Part shown: piece by piece, positions 1 to 7,511 of the stretch
How positions within the stretch are numbered: the stretch's first letter is position 1
Layout: each line of letters starts with the position of its first letter
Source of the DNA: Chitinophagales bacterium
GTDB lineage: Bacteria; Bacteroidota; Bacteroidia; Chitinophagales; UBA2359
Reading direction: 5' to 3'
Assembly (NCBI GenBank): GCA_020636475.1
Contig: JACJXU010000011.1
Span: forward strand, 1-64,000
DNA: 64,000 bases
Made by a program: the position numbers and the translations under genes
The notes under the pieces: generated by a model
What the model was told of the DNA's origin: nothing
The model's database searches: none
What the model saw: the letters and a program-made list of their open reading frames with translations, nothing else

Positions 1-291
1 GGTAGAATTGTGCATTGTTTGTAAATTGTCGAGATATTTTTTTACACTTGGTATAGCCACTAAAGGATTGGGAGAAATTGTATCGAATATAGTTAAAAAT
101 TCATTATTTATTTTGGTGTATAACTGGTATAAGCTATCAAATTTTTCTAAAAAAATAGAATCTTGGCTACTTAAAACATAAGAAAATCTGTCGTCCATAC
201 TTCCTCCTTTTGGAAGAATGACTTCTTGTTGCGCATTAATTAAATTAAGGCTATATAATAAAATATTTAAAAATAAGAGTGTCTTTTTCAT
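1..291 (-). CDS. secreted hypothetical protein, 3' end cut off by window edge
   Basis: An open frame of 97 codons starts at ATG 291 (minus strand) and runs off the left edge without a stop, so only the N-terminus is visible. The first 20 residues look like a Sec signal peptide: MKK, a leucine/isoleucine-rich core (LLFLNILLYSLNL), then INAQQ, a plausible signal peptidase I site. The mature part is hydrophilic, with no cysteines or motifs I recognise. It has the same orientation as the secreted gene ending at 641. The function is unknown. Confidence 0.6.
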   Translation of the reverse strand, partial: MKKTLLFLNILLYSLNLINAQQEVILPKGGSMDDRFSYVLSSQDSIFLEKFDSLYQLYTKINNEFLTIFDTISPNPLVAIPSVKKYLDNLQTMHNST

Positions 292-427
292 GTCAATTGC
301 TGTATAAAGTATTAGTAATAGTAGTGGGAATTTGTTTTATCCAAAAATAATAAATATTCGTTCAAAAGAAAATGAAATGTGAATGACAAATTGGGGAAGT
401 GCCTGTTAAGTAATTTTGCTGCGGTTG

Positions 428-601
428 CTAAAACGCCATAACGAAATACCCAAAACACTGTACCTTTACCTTATGCCATTGCTTGGTAGGCAATGTAATA
501 TTTACGGTAAGCGCATCTGTTTGTGCATACAGCCAAGCACTTGCCATAAGCCAGCAGGCTAAGACGATGGTAATTCTATATGGGTGAGGTCTATTTTTCA
601 T
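428..601 (-). pseudogene. remnant of a secreted protein gene (57 aa, signal peptide only)
   Basis: A 57-residue frame starts at ATG 601. Residues 1-27 read as a good signal peptide (MKNRPHPYRITIVLACWLMA, then SAWLYAQ), followed by TDALTVNITLPTKQW, which looks like the first strand of a secreted beta protein. The last ~16 residues are encoded by the reverse of a 28-bp motif (448-475) that recurs just before the permease gene at 1788, so the natural C-terminus appears to have been replaced by unrelated DNA. I read this as a truncated gene, but a real small secreted protein cannot be excluded. Confidence 0.35.
448..475 (+). repeat. 28-bp motif, copy 1 (promoter/start-codon-like)
   Basis: This 28-bp stretch matches 1763-1790 at 26 of 28 positions and both copies end in ATG. 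It contains TACCTTTA, one base from the Bacteroidota -7 box TAnnTTTG. Here the ATG opens only a 29-codon frame, so this copy looks like an orphaned gene start. Confidence 0.5.
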
Positions 602-640
602 TGGGGCATAAATTTTTAGAGATAATAAACAGCAAAGAAC

Positions 641-1288
641 TTATCGGTAAAGAAAGGGTTGCACTTCAGGAAATACTTTCTTCAATTCTGGAAAAATCTC
701 TTTTAACAAAATATAGTTTGCGTTCTCGCAATCAACTTCTTTATGTGTATATTTTTTGTCTAAAACTTGGCTATTTTCGTACACTATTTTGCTGATAAGC
801 GTAATTTTGAGTTTATTGTTCTGCAAAAGAAAACTACAGTCGTTCAAGTAATTGGAGTGGGCAAAATACTGTACCACCGTATCTTGGAGGTTTTTATTTT
901 CGTAAATTACTTTGTAAATAGGTAAAAAATCCATACTCTCCCAAGGTCTTTTATTGCTTTCTGTCTGGAGTTTTTGATAAGAGATTTGGTCCAAAATTTC
1001 AGGAATACACAAGTTTTTTTCCATCAATTCTTTTACTAATTCCCCAGTAATACTATTTGAAATTAGATGACTCTCAATATAGTTGCGCAAGGTATTTCCA
1101 CAAGAATCTTGGGTAAAATTTTCCACAATATTAGCTACAAAAACATAATCACTTTCATTTAAGGTGTCTCTGTAAGATCTACCGACTATATTATCGATGC
1201 TATCAATAAATGCACTTGTGTCTTGCTGGGCTATTATCGCTACAATATTATTTGAAAAAATAAATAGCACTAATAATAAATATTTCAT
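641..1288 (-). CDS. secreted hypothetical protein (215 aa)
   Basis: The frame starts at ATG 1288. Residues 1-20 form a signal peptide (MKYLLLVLFIF core, then IIAQQ). The mature protein is mostly helical, with several charged stretches and scattered cysteines (for example DSC near residue 58 and NLC near 93) that could form disulfides in the periplasm. No catalytic motif or known family is recognisable. It sits among other small secreted frames on the same strand, with over 300 bp of poorly coding DNA on each side. Confidence 0.6.
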   Translation of the reverse strand: MKYLLLVLFIFSNNIVAIIAQQDTSAFIDSIDNIVGRSYRDTLNESDYVFVANIVENFTQDSCGNTLRNYIESHLISNSITGELVKELMEKNLCIPEILDQISYQKLQTESNKRPWESMDFLPIYKVIYENKNLQDTVVQYFAHSNYLNDCSFLLQNNKLKITLISKIVYENSQVLDKKYTHKEVDCENANYILLKEIFPELKKVFPEVQPFLYR

Positions 1289-1787
1289 ATTTAATTAGAA
1301 TTTAAAGTATTACTGGGAATGGGCATATTCCAAATACTAAAAACATAAGTGGAATTTGATAAAAAGGGTATGCTACCATTATTGTTTATAGTTATAGTCT
1401 CCATTTATTGTTTTTTCTATTAATTCCCAAATATTTCCCACGCCCAAAGTATCTACTTTGTCTTGTGCTACCAGTTGCTGACAAAAACAGATGCCCATTA
1501 TAAAAGTCATGGTGTAAACTTATTTTTCATATTGCGTGGTTTTTATTAGTTCTGTAGTAAATTTCGTTAAAAGTACACTAAGTTATTTTACTTTTTTCAT
1601 TACATTTTAGAGCATTTATCAGAAGTTATTTGCTATATAAAAACTTGTAAAATTTTGATTAATAATGCTTTATGCCTAATTTTTTGTTGTTTTATCGGAA
1701 AAATAGTAGAAAAATAGGCTAAATAATTGTTTTGGGCTTGATAAACAAAGACATTCACTTCAACCCAAAACACCGTACCTTTACCCT
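1289..1787. other. intergenic region, mostly non-coding
   Basis: About 500 bp of AT-rich DNA. It contains one short minus-strand frame (1379-1510) and, at its right edge, copy 2 of the 28-bp motif. I see no tRNA, clear hairpin terminator or longer frame. Confidence 0.6.
1379..1510 (-). CDS. possible small secreted peptide or gene remnant (43 aa)
   Basis: A short frame opens at ATG 1510 with a signal-peptide-like start (MTFIMGICFCQQLVAQ) followed by DKVDTLGVGNIWELIEKT and a stop at 1379. The AQ-D junction is typical of Bacteroidota signal peptidase sites. The mature part is only about 27 residues, so this is either a decayed secreted-protein gene or chance. Confidence 0.25.
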   Translation of the reverse strand: MTFIMGICFCQQLVAQDKVDTLGVGNIWELIEKTINGDYNYKQ

Positions 1788-1790
1788 ATG
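1763..1790 (+). promoter_or_regulatory. 28-bp motif, copy 2, immediately upstream of the permease start
   Basis: TACCTTTA at 1776-1783 resembles the TAnnTTTG -7 box and lies 4 bp before ATG 1788, so a transcript from here would be leaderless or nearly so. No TTTG is seen at the expected 19-21 bp further upstream (the nearest is at 1731), so promoter activity is uncertain. It matches 448-475 at 26 of 28 bases. Confidence 0.35.
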
Positions 1791-2849
1791 GGCTTACTAA
1801 TTTTAAAAAAACTACTCTATAGCATCAGCATCTTAGTCGGCGTGGTGATGGGCTTGTTTTTCTTGTTTAAGTTTATGCCCGACCCCGCCCAACTTACCAT
1901 GGGGCAGCGCAGCGATGCGGCAACTATTGCGCAAATTCGCCAGACGGAGCATTTGGACAAACCTATGTGGCAACAATTCGCTTATTATCTTAACGACCTC
2001 TCGCCTATTGCCGCTTATCCGCTTAATGACTACAATGCGCGCGAATATCGCTACCGTGTGCTGTGGGCAAACCACAACAATTCGTGGGGTATAGTAGCCA
2101 AAATGCCTTACTTGCGGCGTTCGTTTCAAAGCCATAGGCGGGTGAGCGAAATTCTTACGGCTGCCATACCTACTACTTTTGTTTTGGCGATAGCCGCTAT
2201 TTTGCTGGCGGGCGTTTTGGGCATTGGTTTGGGCATTATTGCTGCGCTAAAACAAAACACTTGGCTCGATTGGGGCTTAATTGCCGGTTCGGTGGTGGGC
2301 ATTTCGCAACCTTCGTATGTAACTGCCGTGATTTTGGCGACTGTTTTAGGCTATTGGCTGCACGATTTCACGCATTTGTCGCCTTCGGGAGCTTTGCTCA
2401 TGCTCAATGACTATGGCAATACGGTGGTGCAGTGGCAAAATCTTATCCTGCCGGCACTTGCGCTGGGCATCAGACCTGTGGCTATTATTCTGCAACTTTG
2501 CCGCAGCAGTATGTTAGATGTATTGCAGCAAGATTATATCCGTACGGCGCGCGCCAAAGGTTTGTCGGAGAAAATAGTTTTGGTGAAACACGCTTTGCGC
2601 AATGCCCTCATTCCTGTTGTAACGGCACTAAGCGGCTGGTTGGCGGCAGTGCTTACGGGGGCGTATTTTGTAGAAATAATTTTTGATTGCAAAGGACTCG
2701 GATTTGTAACGGTAAATGCCCTTAATGTATTGGATTTTCCGGTGGTAATGGGTTCGGTGCTACTTACGGCGAGTATTTTTATTGTGATAAATTTTTGCAC
2801 GGACATTTTGTACAGTATTATAGACCCGCGCATAAGGTTGTATGAGTGA
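1788..2849 (+). CDS. ABC transporter permease, DppB/OppB family
   Basis: This is an inner-membrane subunit of a peptide/nickel-type ABC importer. The protein (353 aa) has a first membrane helix at residues ~5-28, the family's short N-terminal region, a loop, then about five more helices. The cytoplasmic EAA-type loop that contacts the ATPase is visible as DYIRTARAKGL followed by RNALIPVVTALSGWL (~245-275). Family members normally sit beside a second permease (DppC), ATPases and a substrate-binding protein. None is present here, which is common in Bacteroidota where these genes are scattered. The substrate cannot be deduced. The next gene, at 3034, is unrelated. Confidence 0.88.
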   Translation: MGLLILKKLLYSISILVGVVMGLFFLFKFMPDPAQLTMGQRSDAATIAQIRQTEHLDKPMWQQFAYYLNDLSPIAAYPLNDYNAREYRYRVLWANHNNSWGIVAKMPYLRRSFQSHRRVSEILTAAIPTTFVLAIAAILLAGVLGIGLGIIAALKQNTWLDWGLIAGSVVGISQPSYVTAVILATVLGYWLHDFTHLSPSGALLMLNDYGNTVVQWQNLILPALALGIRPVAIILQLCRSSMLDVLQQDYIRTARAKGLSEKIVLVKHALRNALIPVVTALSGWLAAVLTGAYFVEIIFDCKGLGFVTVNALNVLDFPVVMGSVLLTASIFIVINFCTDILYSIIDPRIRLYE

Positions 2850-3033
2850 TTTTGTATAAACATTATATTTATTTATATATTATACATGTTTTTAGTTTTT
2901 TATTTTTTAGCTAAAGATAGTAAAACATTAAGAATATTCAATTATTTTAGAGGCAATTTTTTACTTAAGCTATGATAAACGTATTCATTTTTGTAGCAAA
3001 AAACGAAATTAAAAGCACACATTTTAAACAACA

Positions 3034-3690
3034 ATGAATTTAATAAATATCAACCTTCAAGAAAAAGAATTTCAACTGATAGACAACAATATTAGGCATT
3101 CTGTTTGGACCGACACCTTTAATGATATTTCATTTGTCCTTGTTATAATTAAAGATTTATTAGAAGACAGTAGATGGACCTTAAGAAAAGCTGTCAATAA
3201 ATACGAAGGTGCTCACTTTATAATCTTATCCTCGCGCGAATCTGTAGCCAAATTTGCTTGGAATATTGGTGTATTCCATTTTCTATCTTATCCCTTAGAT
3301 CTTGAGCAACTAAAATTACTCAAGATTAAAATCAACAAAGAATTTTATTACCGTAAGGATATTGAAAAACTGAAATTGAGTTTTCAAGGGGGGTTTCATT
3401 TGATACACCCAAACGAAATATCTGTAATTCAAGGACAAGGTAATTATTGCAAGTTCTTTCTAAAAAATCACCCTCCTTCTTTATACACAATTAGAATTGG
3501 AAATATTGCTGAATTATTAAGTGCTTTTCCATATATGGCAAGAATCCACAAGTCTTTAATCATCAATGTCAATCATTTATCTCAGATAAAATCGAATAAT
3601 GCTTATTTTAGGGGGAAACCTACGGTTATTCTAAAACTGAGCAGTAAAACTGTAATAGCCATTAAGAAACAATTACTTTGGATTAAATAA
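3034..3690 (+). CDS. LytTR-type DNA-binding regulator with a degenerate receiver-like N-terminus
   Basis: The C-terminal ~100 residues (about 118-215) fit a LytTR domain: HLIHPNEISVIQGQGNYCKFF, a basic/aromatic middle, then MARIHKSLIINVNHLSQI, the usual H-x-S-hydrophobic-N-hydrophobic recognition segment. The N-terminal ~110 residues resemble a receiver fold in size but I see no acidic phosphoacceptor triad (a canonical response regulator begins with a DD pair and has an LD near residue 55). It is probably controlled by something other than a cognate histidine kinase. It is the first gene of the co-directional island and ends 9 bp before the FHA gene at 3700, which suggests it regulates or reports for the kinase system. 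Confidence 0.75.
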   Translation: MNLININLQEKEFQLIDNNIRHSVWTDTFNDISFVLVIIKDLLEDSRWTLRKAVNKYEGAHFIILSSRESVAKFAWNIGVFHFLSYPLDLEQLKLLKIKINKEFYYRKDIEKLKLSFQGGFHLIHPNEISVIQGQGNYCKFFLKNHPPSLYTIRIGNIAELLSAFPYMARIHKSLIINVNHLSQIKSNNAYFRGKPTVILKLSSKTVIAIKKQLLWIK

Positions 3691-3699
3691 ATACACATT

Positions 3700-4371
3700 A
3701 TGAAAACTTTTAAATTGGGAAACGCTAAAAATCCCAAAAACGATATCCCTATTCAAGATAGCAGTGTCAGTTCAGAGCATCTTGAATTGTGGTGGGACGA
3801 TAAAGCAAATTTGATTATTAAAGACATTGGCAGTAAAAATGGCACCAAAAAAAATGGAATTTTTATTCGCCAAACCGATGTTAAACCAAATGATAAAATT
3901 GAAATAGGATTCAATATTTTTACAGGAGCTGAACTCATCAATAAGGCTATCCCTTTTAAATATATGGGAAAGGTTCAATTTTTTGATGAATTCCAGGCAA
4001 TGAAGCCGTTTTTTGAACAATATCAAAAGGATAGTCTTAAAATTAAAGGTACAAGAAGCATTAAAATTCAATTATTTAGGTCACTTATAATGTTAATTTT
4101 ATTAGGAGCATTTTATGTATTTGGTACACAATTGGGCATTCCTCCTTTCTTTAGATTTGCTATTAGTTTATTAGGGGGAACTTTAGGTTTTTTTCTGGCA
4201 AACAAAATTTTTGACGAAAAAACTATTACCGACAAATTGGCAATACTGCGCGAGGAATATTCAGACAAATTAAAATGTCCTAAGTGTACCTATAGTCTTG
4301 TATCGAAAGATTTTTTATTTTGGAAGAACCAAAGAAAATGCCCGAAGTGTCAGGCAAATTGGGTCAAATAA
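3700..4371 (+). CDS. FHA-domain membrane protein with C-terminal zinc ribbon
   Basis: Residues 1-80 are a forkhead-associated domain, a phosphothreonine-binding module: the conserved S-x-x-H is seen as SSEHLEL and the loop as DIGSKNGTKKNG. Residues ~125-170 hold two hydrophobic helices (LIMLILLGAFYVFG and FAISLLGGTLGFFLA). The C-terminal ~30 residues carry two CPKC knuckles (CPKCTYS and CPKCQAN), which form a zinc ribbon. The FHA domain at the N-terminus and the ribbon should both face the cytoplasm. With three Ser/Thr kinases downstream it is a likely phospho-reader. The first ATG after the 9-bp gap is used. The next gene follows after 96 bp. Confidence 0.8.
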   Translation: MKTFKLGNAKNPKNDIPIQDSSVSSEHLELWWDDKANLIIKDIGSKNGTKKNGIFIRQTDVKPNDKIEIGFNIFTGAELINKAIPFKYMGKVQFFDEFQAMKPFFEQYQKDSLKIKGTRSIKIQLFRSLIMLILLGAFYVFGTQLGIPPFFRFAISLLGGTLGFFLANKIFDEKTITDKLAILREEYSDKLKCPKCTYSLVSKDFLFWKNQRKCPKCQANWVK

Positions 4372-4467
4372 ATCAGTCAATCGTTGTATTATGTAGTAAA
4401 TCGTTACGTAGATGTATTGGATTTCACTATTTAACTTATATAGCTCATCTTTACAAAAAATTTTATT

Positions 4468-5244
4468 ATGAAAGAAAATAAAAACTCAGAAAAAACAAAA
4501 GTTAAAAATTCCAACGCTGAAAATCAGCAGAGAGAAGAGAAAAAAGTGAAATTTAAGCACCTCACTGACAAGCAAAAATCCACACTTGAAAAAGCAGCAG
4601 TCGGAGGAGCGGGTATATCATTCGGTGCGATTGTTATGGCTCTGATGGGCAGCACAATAAGCCAAGATAACGACAAAGAAGTAACACCTCCTTCTAATAC
4701 TGATAACCGAAAAGCCGGAGGAAACGACATGGAAGTCCCTATTTTTACCGAAGCTCCTTTTTCGGATGCTGTCAATGATGATATGTCTTTCAACGAAGCT
4801 TTTGGTGCTGCCCGAAAAGACATAGGCCCCGGCGGTTTTTTCGAGTGGCACGGCGAAACCTATAACACCTACTACAAGGAAGAATGGGATGCCCTCAGTC
4901 CGGACGAAAGAAACGATTTCTTTGCTTCGGTAGATGACAGACATCCCAACGATGGTATCGTGGATGAGCATGAGATATTGGACATACTAAACGATGATCC
5001 AAACGACGATGAAATTAACATTGATGCTGAGGATGTTGTAATTAATGAGAAGGAGGAATACGAGGAAGTGGATATGTCCGATGAAGACATGGTCGTTATT
5101 GAACCGGAGCATGTGCCAGATGACCATCACGATGATGATATTGTATATGATGATATTGATGATGACCCATACGACCATCACAATGGTGATATTATAGATA
5201 ATGACCCATATGATAATGATTTGGATATTTCTGACCTTGGTTAA
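4468..5244 (+). CDS. acidic single-pass membrane protein of unknown function (258 aa)
   Basis: No known family is recognised. The N-terminal ~45 residues are lysine/glutamate-rich, followed by one membrane helix (GGAGISFGAIVMALMG, ~48-65). The rest is increasingly acidic: residues ~150-258 are dominated by Asp, Glu and His with DDxDDDPYD-like stretches. A segment near 150-165 (PNDGIVDEHEIL) is loosely EF-hand-like but lacks the first Asp of a canonical loop. The tail could bind divalent metal or basic partners. It lies between two FHA genes and ends 11 bp before the second, so it is probably part of the same transcript and membrane complex. Confidence 0.55.
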   Translation: MKENKNSEKTKVKNSNAENQQREEKKVKFKHLTDKQKSTLEKAAVGGAGISFGAIVMALMGSTISQDNDKEVTPPSNTDNRKAGGNDMEVPIFTEAPFSDAVNDDMSFNEAFGAARKDIGPGGFFEWHGETYNTYYKEEWDALSPDERNDFFASVDDRHPNDGIVDEHEILDILNDDPNDDEINIDAEDVVINEKEEYEEVDMSDEDMVVIEPEHVPDDHHDDDIVYDDIDDDPYDHHNGDIIDNDPYDNDLDISDLG

Positions 5245-5255
5245 ATATAAAATAT

Positions 5256-5798
5256 ATGAATGTTCGATGTGAAAGTTGTGGTGTTCAACTCAAAGTAAAT
5301 CCGGAAAAACTAAAAGGACTCTACAATAAAAAAATAAAATTTCCCTGTAAAAATTGTGGGAATGACATTAAGATACATGTAACCGCTGACTTTTTAAATC
5401 AAAAAAAAGTACCTGAGAAAAAATTCCATACAGACGTTATTGATGACAGAGCCAATAATAAAACCTCCTCGGAATTGCTACAGCTAAAAATCATTGAAAA
5501 TGATTATACGAAAGCGCAGTTGCTGAAATTGAATATAGGAGAAAATATTATCGGGCGAGCTTCCTCTGATGAAAAGCAAAATAAGGTGGCTGTCGTAACG
5601 AATGATATGGAGATGTCAAGAGAACATTGCCTCATTACCGTAGAAAAAACAAACGAAAAATTTCAGTATATTTTAAAAGATTGTAAAAGCACTAATGGAA
5701 CATACCACAACGGCATTAAACTATCCGAGCACGATGAAGTGTTCATTTCCAAAGAAAGTCAAATAGAAATTGGAATCACTTTAATAAAACTAATATGA
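5256..5798 (+). CDS. zinc-finger plus FHA-domain protein (180 aa)
   Basis: The N-terminus holds a CxxC...CxxC finger (CESCGVQ at 5-11 and CKNCGND at ~30-36) like the MJ0042-type fingers found at the start of bacterial regulators. Residues ~70-180 are an FHA domain: NIIGRASS, then MSREHCLITV, then KSTNGTYHNGIKL, which carry the phosphothreonine-binding Arg, Ser-x-x-His and Asn-Gly positions. No membrane helix is seen, so it is cytosolic. It is probably a soluble phosphopeptide reader for the kinases encoded downstream. Its stop overlaps the next start (ATGA, 5795-5798), strong evidence for translational coupling with the lipoprotein gene. Confidence 0.8.
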   Translation: MNVRCESCGVQLKVNPEKLKGLYNKKIKFPCKNCGNDIKIHVTADFLNQKKVPEKKFHTDVIDDRANNKTSSELLQLKIIENDYTKAQLLKLNIGENIIGRASSDEKQNKVAVVTNDMEMSREHCLITVEKTNEKFQYILKDCKSTNGTYHNGIKLSEHDEVFISKESQIEIGITLIKLI

Positions 5799-6292
5799 AA
5801 ATAAAATATGTACTCGTAGTAGCCCTACTCACAATTTTAGTAAGTTGTAAAACACAAGAAAATACCGACCTGTTAAACGACAAAAAGACAACTAACAAGA
5901 CAGTGCCTGATACTACCCTTACCGATATTGACAACAAAACAGTACCTGATACTTCCTTTACCGATATCGACCATAAAAAAGAGAAAAACAATACAGCTAT
6001 CGTACTGGCAGATACCCTCTCTTTCGCAGCAACCGATACCATTGTCTTAGCCTTAGAAAACCAATTCTCGCTCGGTAAGTCGTGGGTAATAAGCGAGAAT
6101 AGCGATAGCCTTTTACTATTAGACAGAAAAAGAAAAAATGTAAACGAAAAAGAAAGGGCTACCGCTTTTCAAATTCTCCGATTTATGCCTATGCCCGCAG
6201 GAATTTATTCCTTGAAATTAGAAAACAAAAGACCTTTTGACAGGGATACACTTGATGTAAAAACGCTTAATCAGATTATTATCATTCAATAA
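5795..6292 (+). CDS. lipoprotein of unknown function (165 aa)
   Basis: Residues 1-18 are a lipoprotein signal with lipobox VSC (MKIKYVLVVALLTILVSCKTQ), so the mature protein is anchored by Cys18. Residues ~30-60 contain an imperfect duplication of a DT-T-DID-KTVPDT motif (encoded near 5900-5960), a probable flexible linker. The C-terminal ~90 residues are a small beta-rich domain, with no family I recognise. The start codon overlaps the stop of the FHA gene, and the papain-like protease gene begins 10 bp after its stop, so it probably acts in the envelope with the protease and the kinase sensor domains. Confidence 0.6.
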   Translation: MKIKYVLVVALLTILVSCKTQENTDLLNDKKTTNKTVPDTTLTDIDNKTVPDTSFTDIDHKKEKNNTAIVLADTLSFAATDTIVLALENQFSLGKSWVISENSDSLLLLDRKRKNVNEKERATAFQILRFMPMPAGIYSLKLENKRPFDRDTLDVKTLNQIIIIQ

Positions 6293-6302
6293 AAATTTAA
6301 CC

Positions 6303-7505
6303 ATGAAATATAGACAATACCTATGCTTTATTTTTATCCTATTCTTATCTACCCAACTGTTCGGGCAACATGGGAAAGGGCTAATTCCACCAACAGCGCA
6401 GCAAGAAGATATGCTCGGCAAGCAATTTAAATCGTTTTACGGCAATGGATACCAACTCTTAAAAAGCGCAACTACCAGAATAGACAATATCGCTTCAATA
6501 TCGAAATACGATATGAGAAATGAAGGATTATTGCCGCCCATCCGAAACCAACTGCTTTGCGGTTCTTGTTGGGCTTTTAGTGCAGTCGCCTCCTACGAAT
6601 CCAGCTATGCTATAAAAAACGGGAAACAAATCAATGCCTCAGAACAAGACCTACTCAACTGTACCGAAGGTGCATCTTGTGCCGGAGGCCTGCCGCTTAT
6701 GGTATTTTTTGATATGATAGAAAATGGAAAAAAACTCGTAAAGGAATCGGACGTACCATACCAAAACGAACAACAGGCTTGTTCAAACCGCCAAGGAATA
6801 TACGAAGCAGCCAATTTTGGAGTAGTGGACCAACGTATTATAGACCCCTACGCCGACAAACCTTCTATTGAAGATATTAAAGATGCCATTTACAACCATG
6901 GTGCCGTATCTTCTGCCGTTTTGGTTGGTGATAATTGGGCATTCTATACCGGCGGCATCATGAAAGATGATGGCTTTGATACCGATTTGGTTGACCACGC
7001 CGTTAATATTGTAGGCTGGGACGATACCAAAGGCGCATGGCTCATCCGTAACTCCTGGGGCGATGCCTGGGGCGAAGACGGCTATATGTGGCTCGAATAC
7101 GGTGCCAACAATATTGGTACCTACGCCGCCTGGATCGATGCAAAAATTGAACCCGATAAAAAAGACGAACCCAAAATAATACCCGATGCCGAAAATGTGA
7201 AATTGGGCATATACGCACAAATGAAAGAAAAACAGGAATACGAAGAACTCTATCTCACTATTGATGATAATACCTATCATTGGAGCCTTACCGAAGTAGG
7301 ACAAAAAGTGCTAAAAAGAGTCTATCTAAAAAAAGGAGTACACCAGTATAAACTCATCGCAAAAACAGTCGTAAATACCTCCAAAGGTCGCCAAATGATA
7401 TTTGGTACAAGTTCGGGTAAACTCACCATTACCAAAGATAAAGACCTCAAACTAAAATGGGTGAAAAAAATAGAAGGAAACGTCTTTCAACTTGGTTTTG
7501 AATAA
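6303..7505 (+). CDS. secreted papain-like cysteine peptidase (C1A family)
   Basis: The protein (400 aa) has a signal peptide (residues 1-22, ending LFGQ) and a C1A peptidase domain at ~65-270. The catalytic set is complete: the oxyanion Gln and Cys89 in NQLLCGSCWAF, His232 in DHAVNIVGW, and Asn250 in IRNSWGDAWGEDGY. There is a short pre-domain (~23-64) and a C-terminal ~115-residue extension that I do not recognise, beginning after a lysine/proline linker and looking beta-rich. No T9SS sorting domain is seen, so it probably stays in the periplasm. It lies 10 bp after the lipoprotein and 6 bp before the first kinase gene. Coupling of a C1A protease to kinases suggests proteolytic output or processing of sensor domains; that is inference. 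Confidence 0.88.
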   Translation: MKYRQYLCFIFILFLSTQLFGQHGKGLIPPTAQQEDMLGKQFKSFYGNGYQLLKSATTRIDNIASISKYDMRNEGLLPPIRNQLLCGSCWAFSAVASYESSYAIKNGKQINASEQDLLNCTEGASCAGGLPLMVFFDMIENGKKLVKESDVPYQNEQQACSNRQGIYEAANFGVVDQRIIDPYADKPSIEDIKDAIYNHGAVSSAVLVGDNWAFYTGGIMKDDGFDTDLVDHAVNIVGWDDTKGAWLIRNSWGDAWGEDGYMWLEYGANNIGTYAAWIDAKIEPDKKDEPKIIPDAENVKLGIYAQMKEKQEYEELYLTIDDNTYHWSLTEVGQKVLKRVYLKKGVHQYKLIAKTVVNTSKGRQMIFGTSSGKLTITKDKDLKLKWVKKIEGNVFQLGFE

Positions 7506-7511
7506 CAATAT

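Noticed and set aside
580..795. 71-residue plus-strand frame
   Set aside because: It overlaps the better-supported secreted frames on the minus strand, has no ribosome-binding site or family signal, and its composition is poor.
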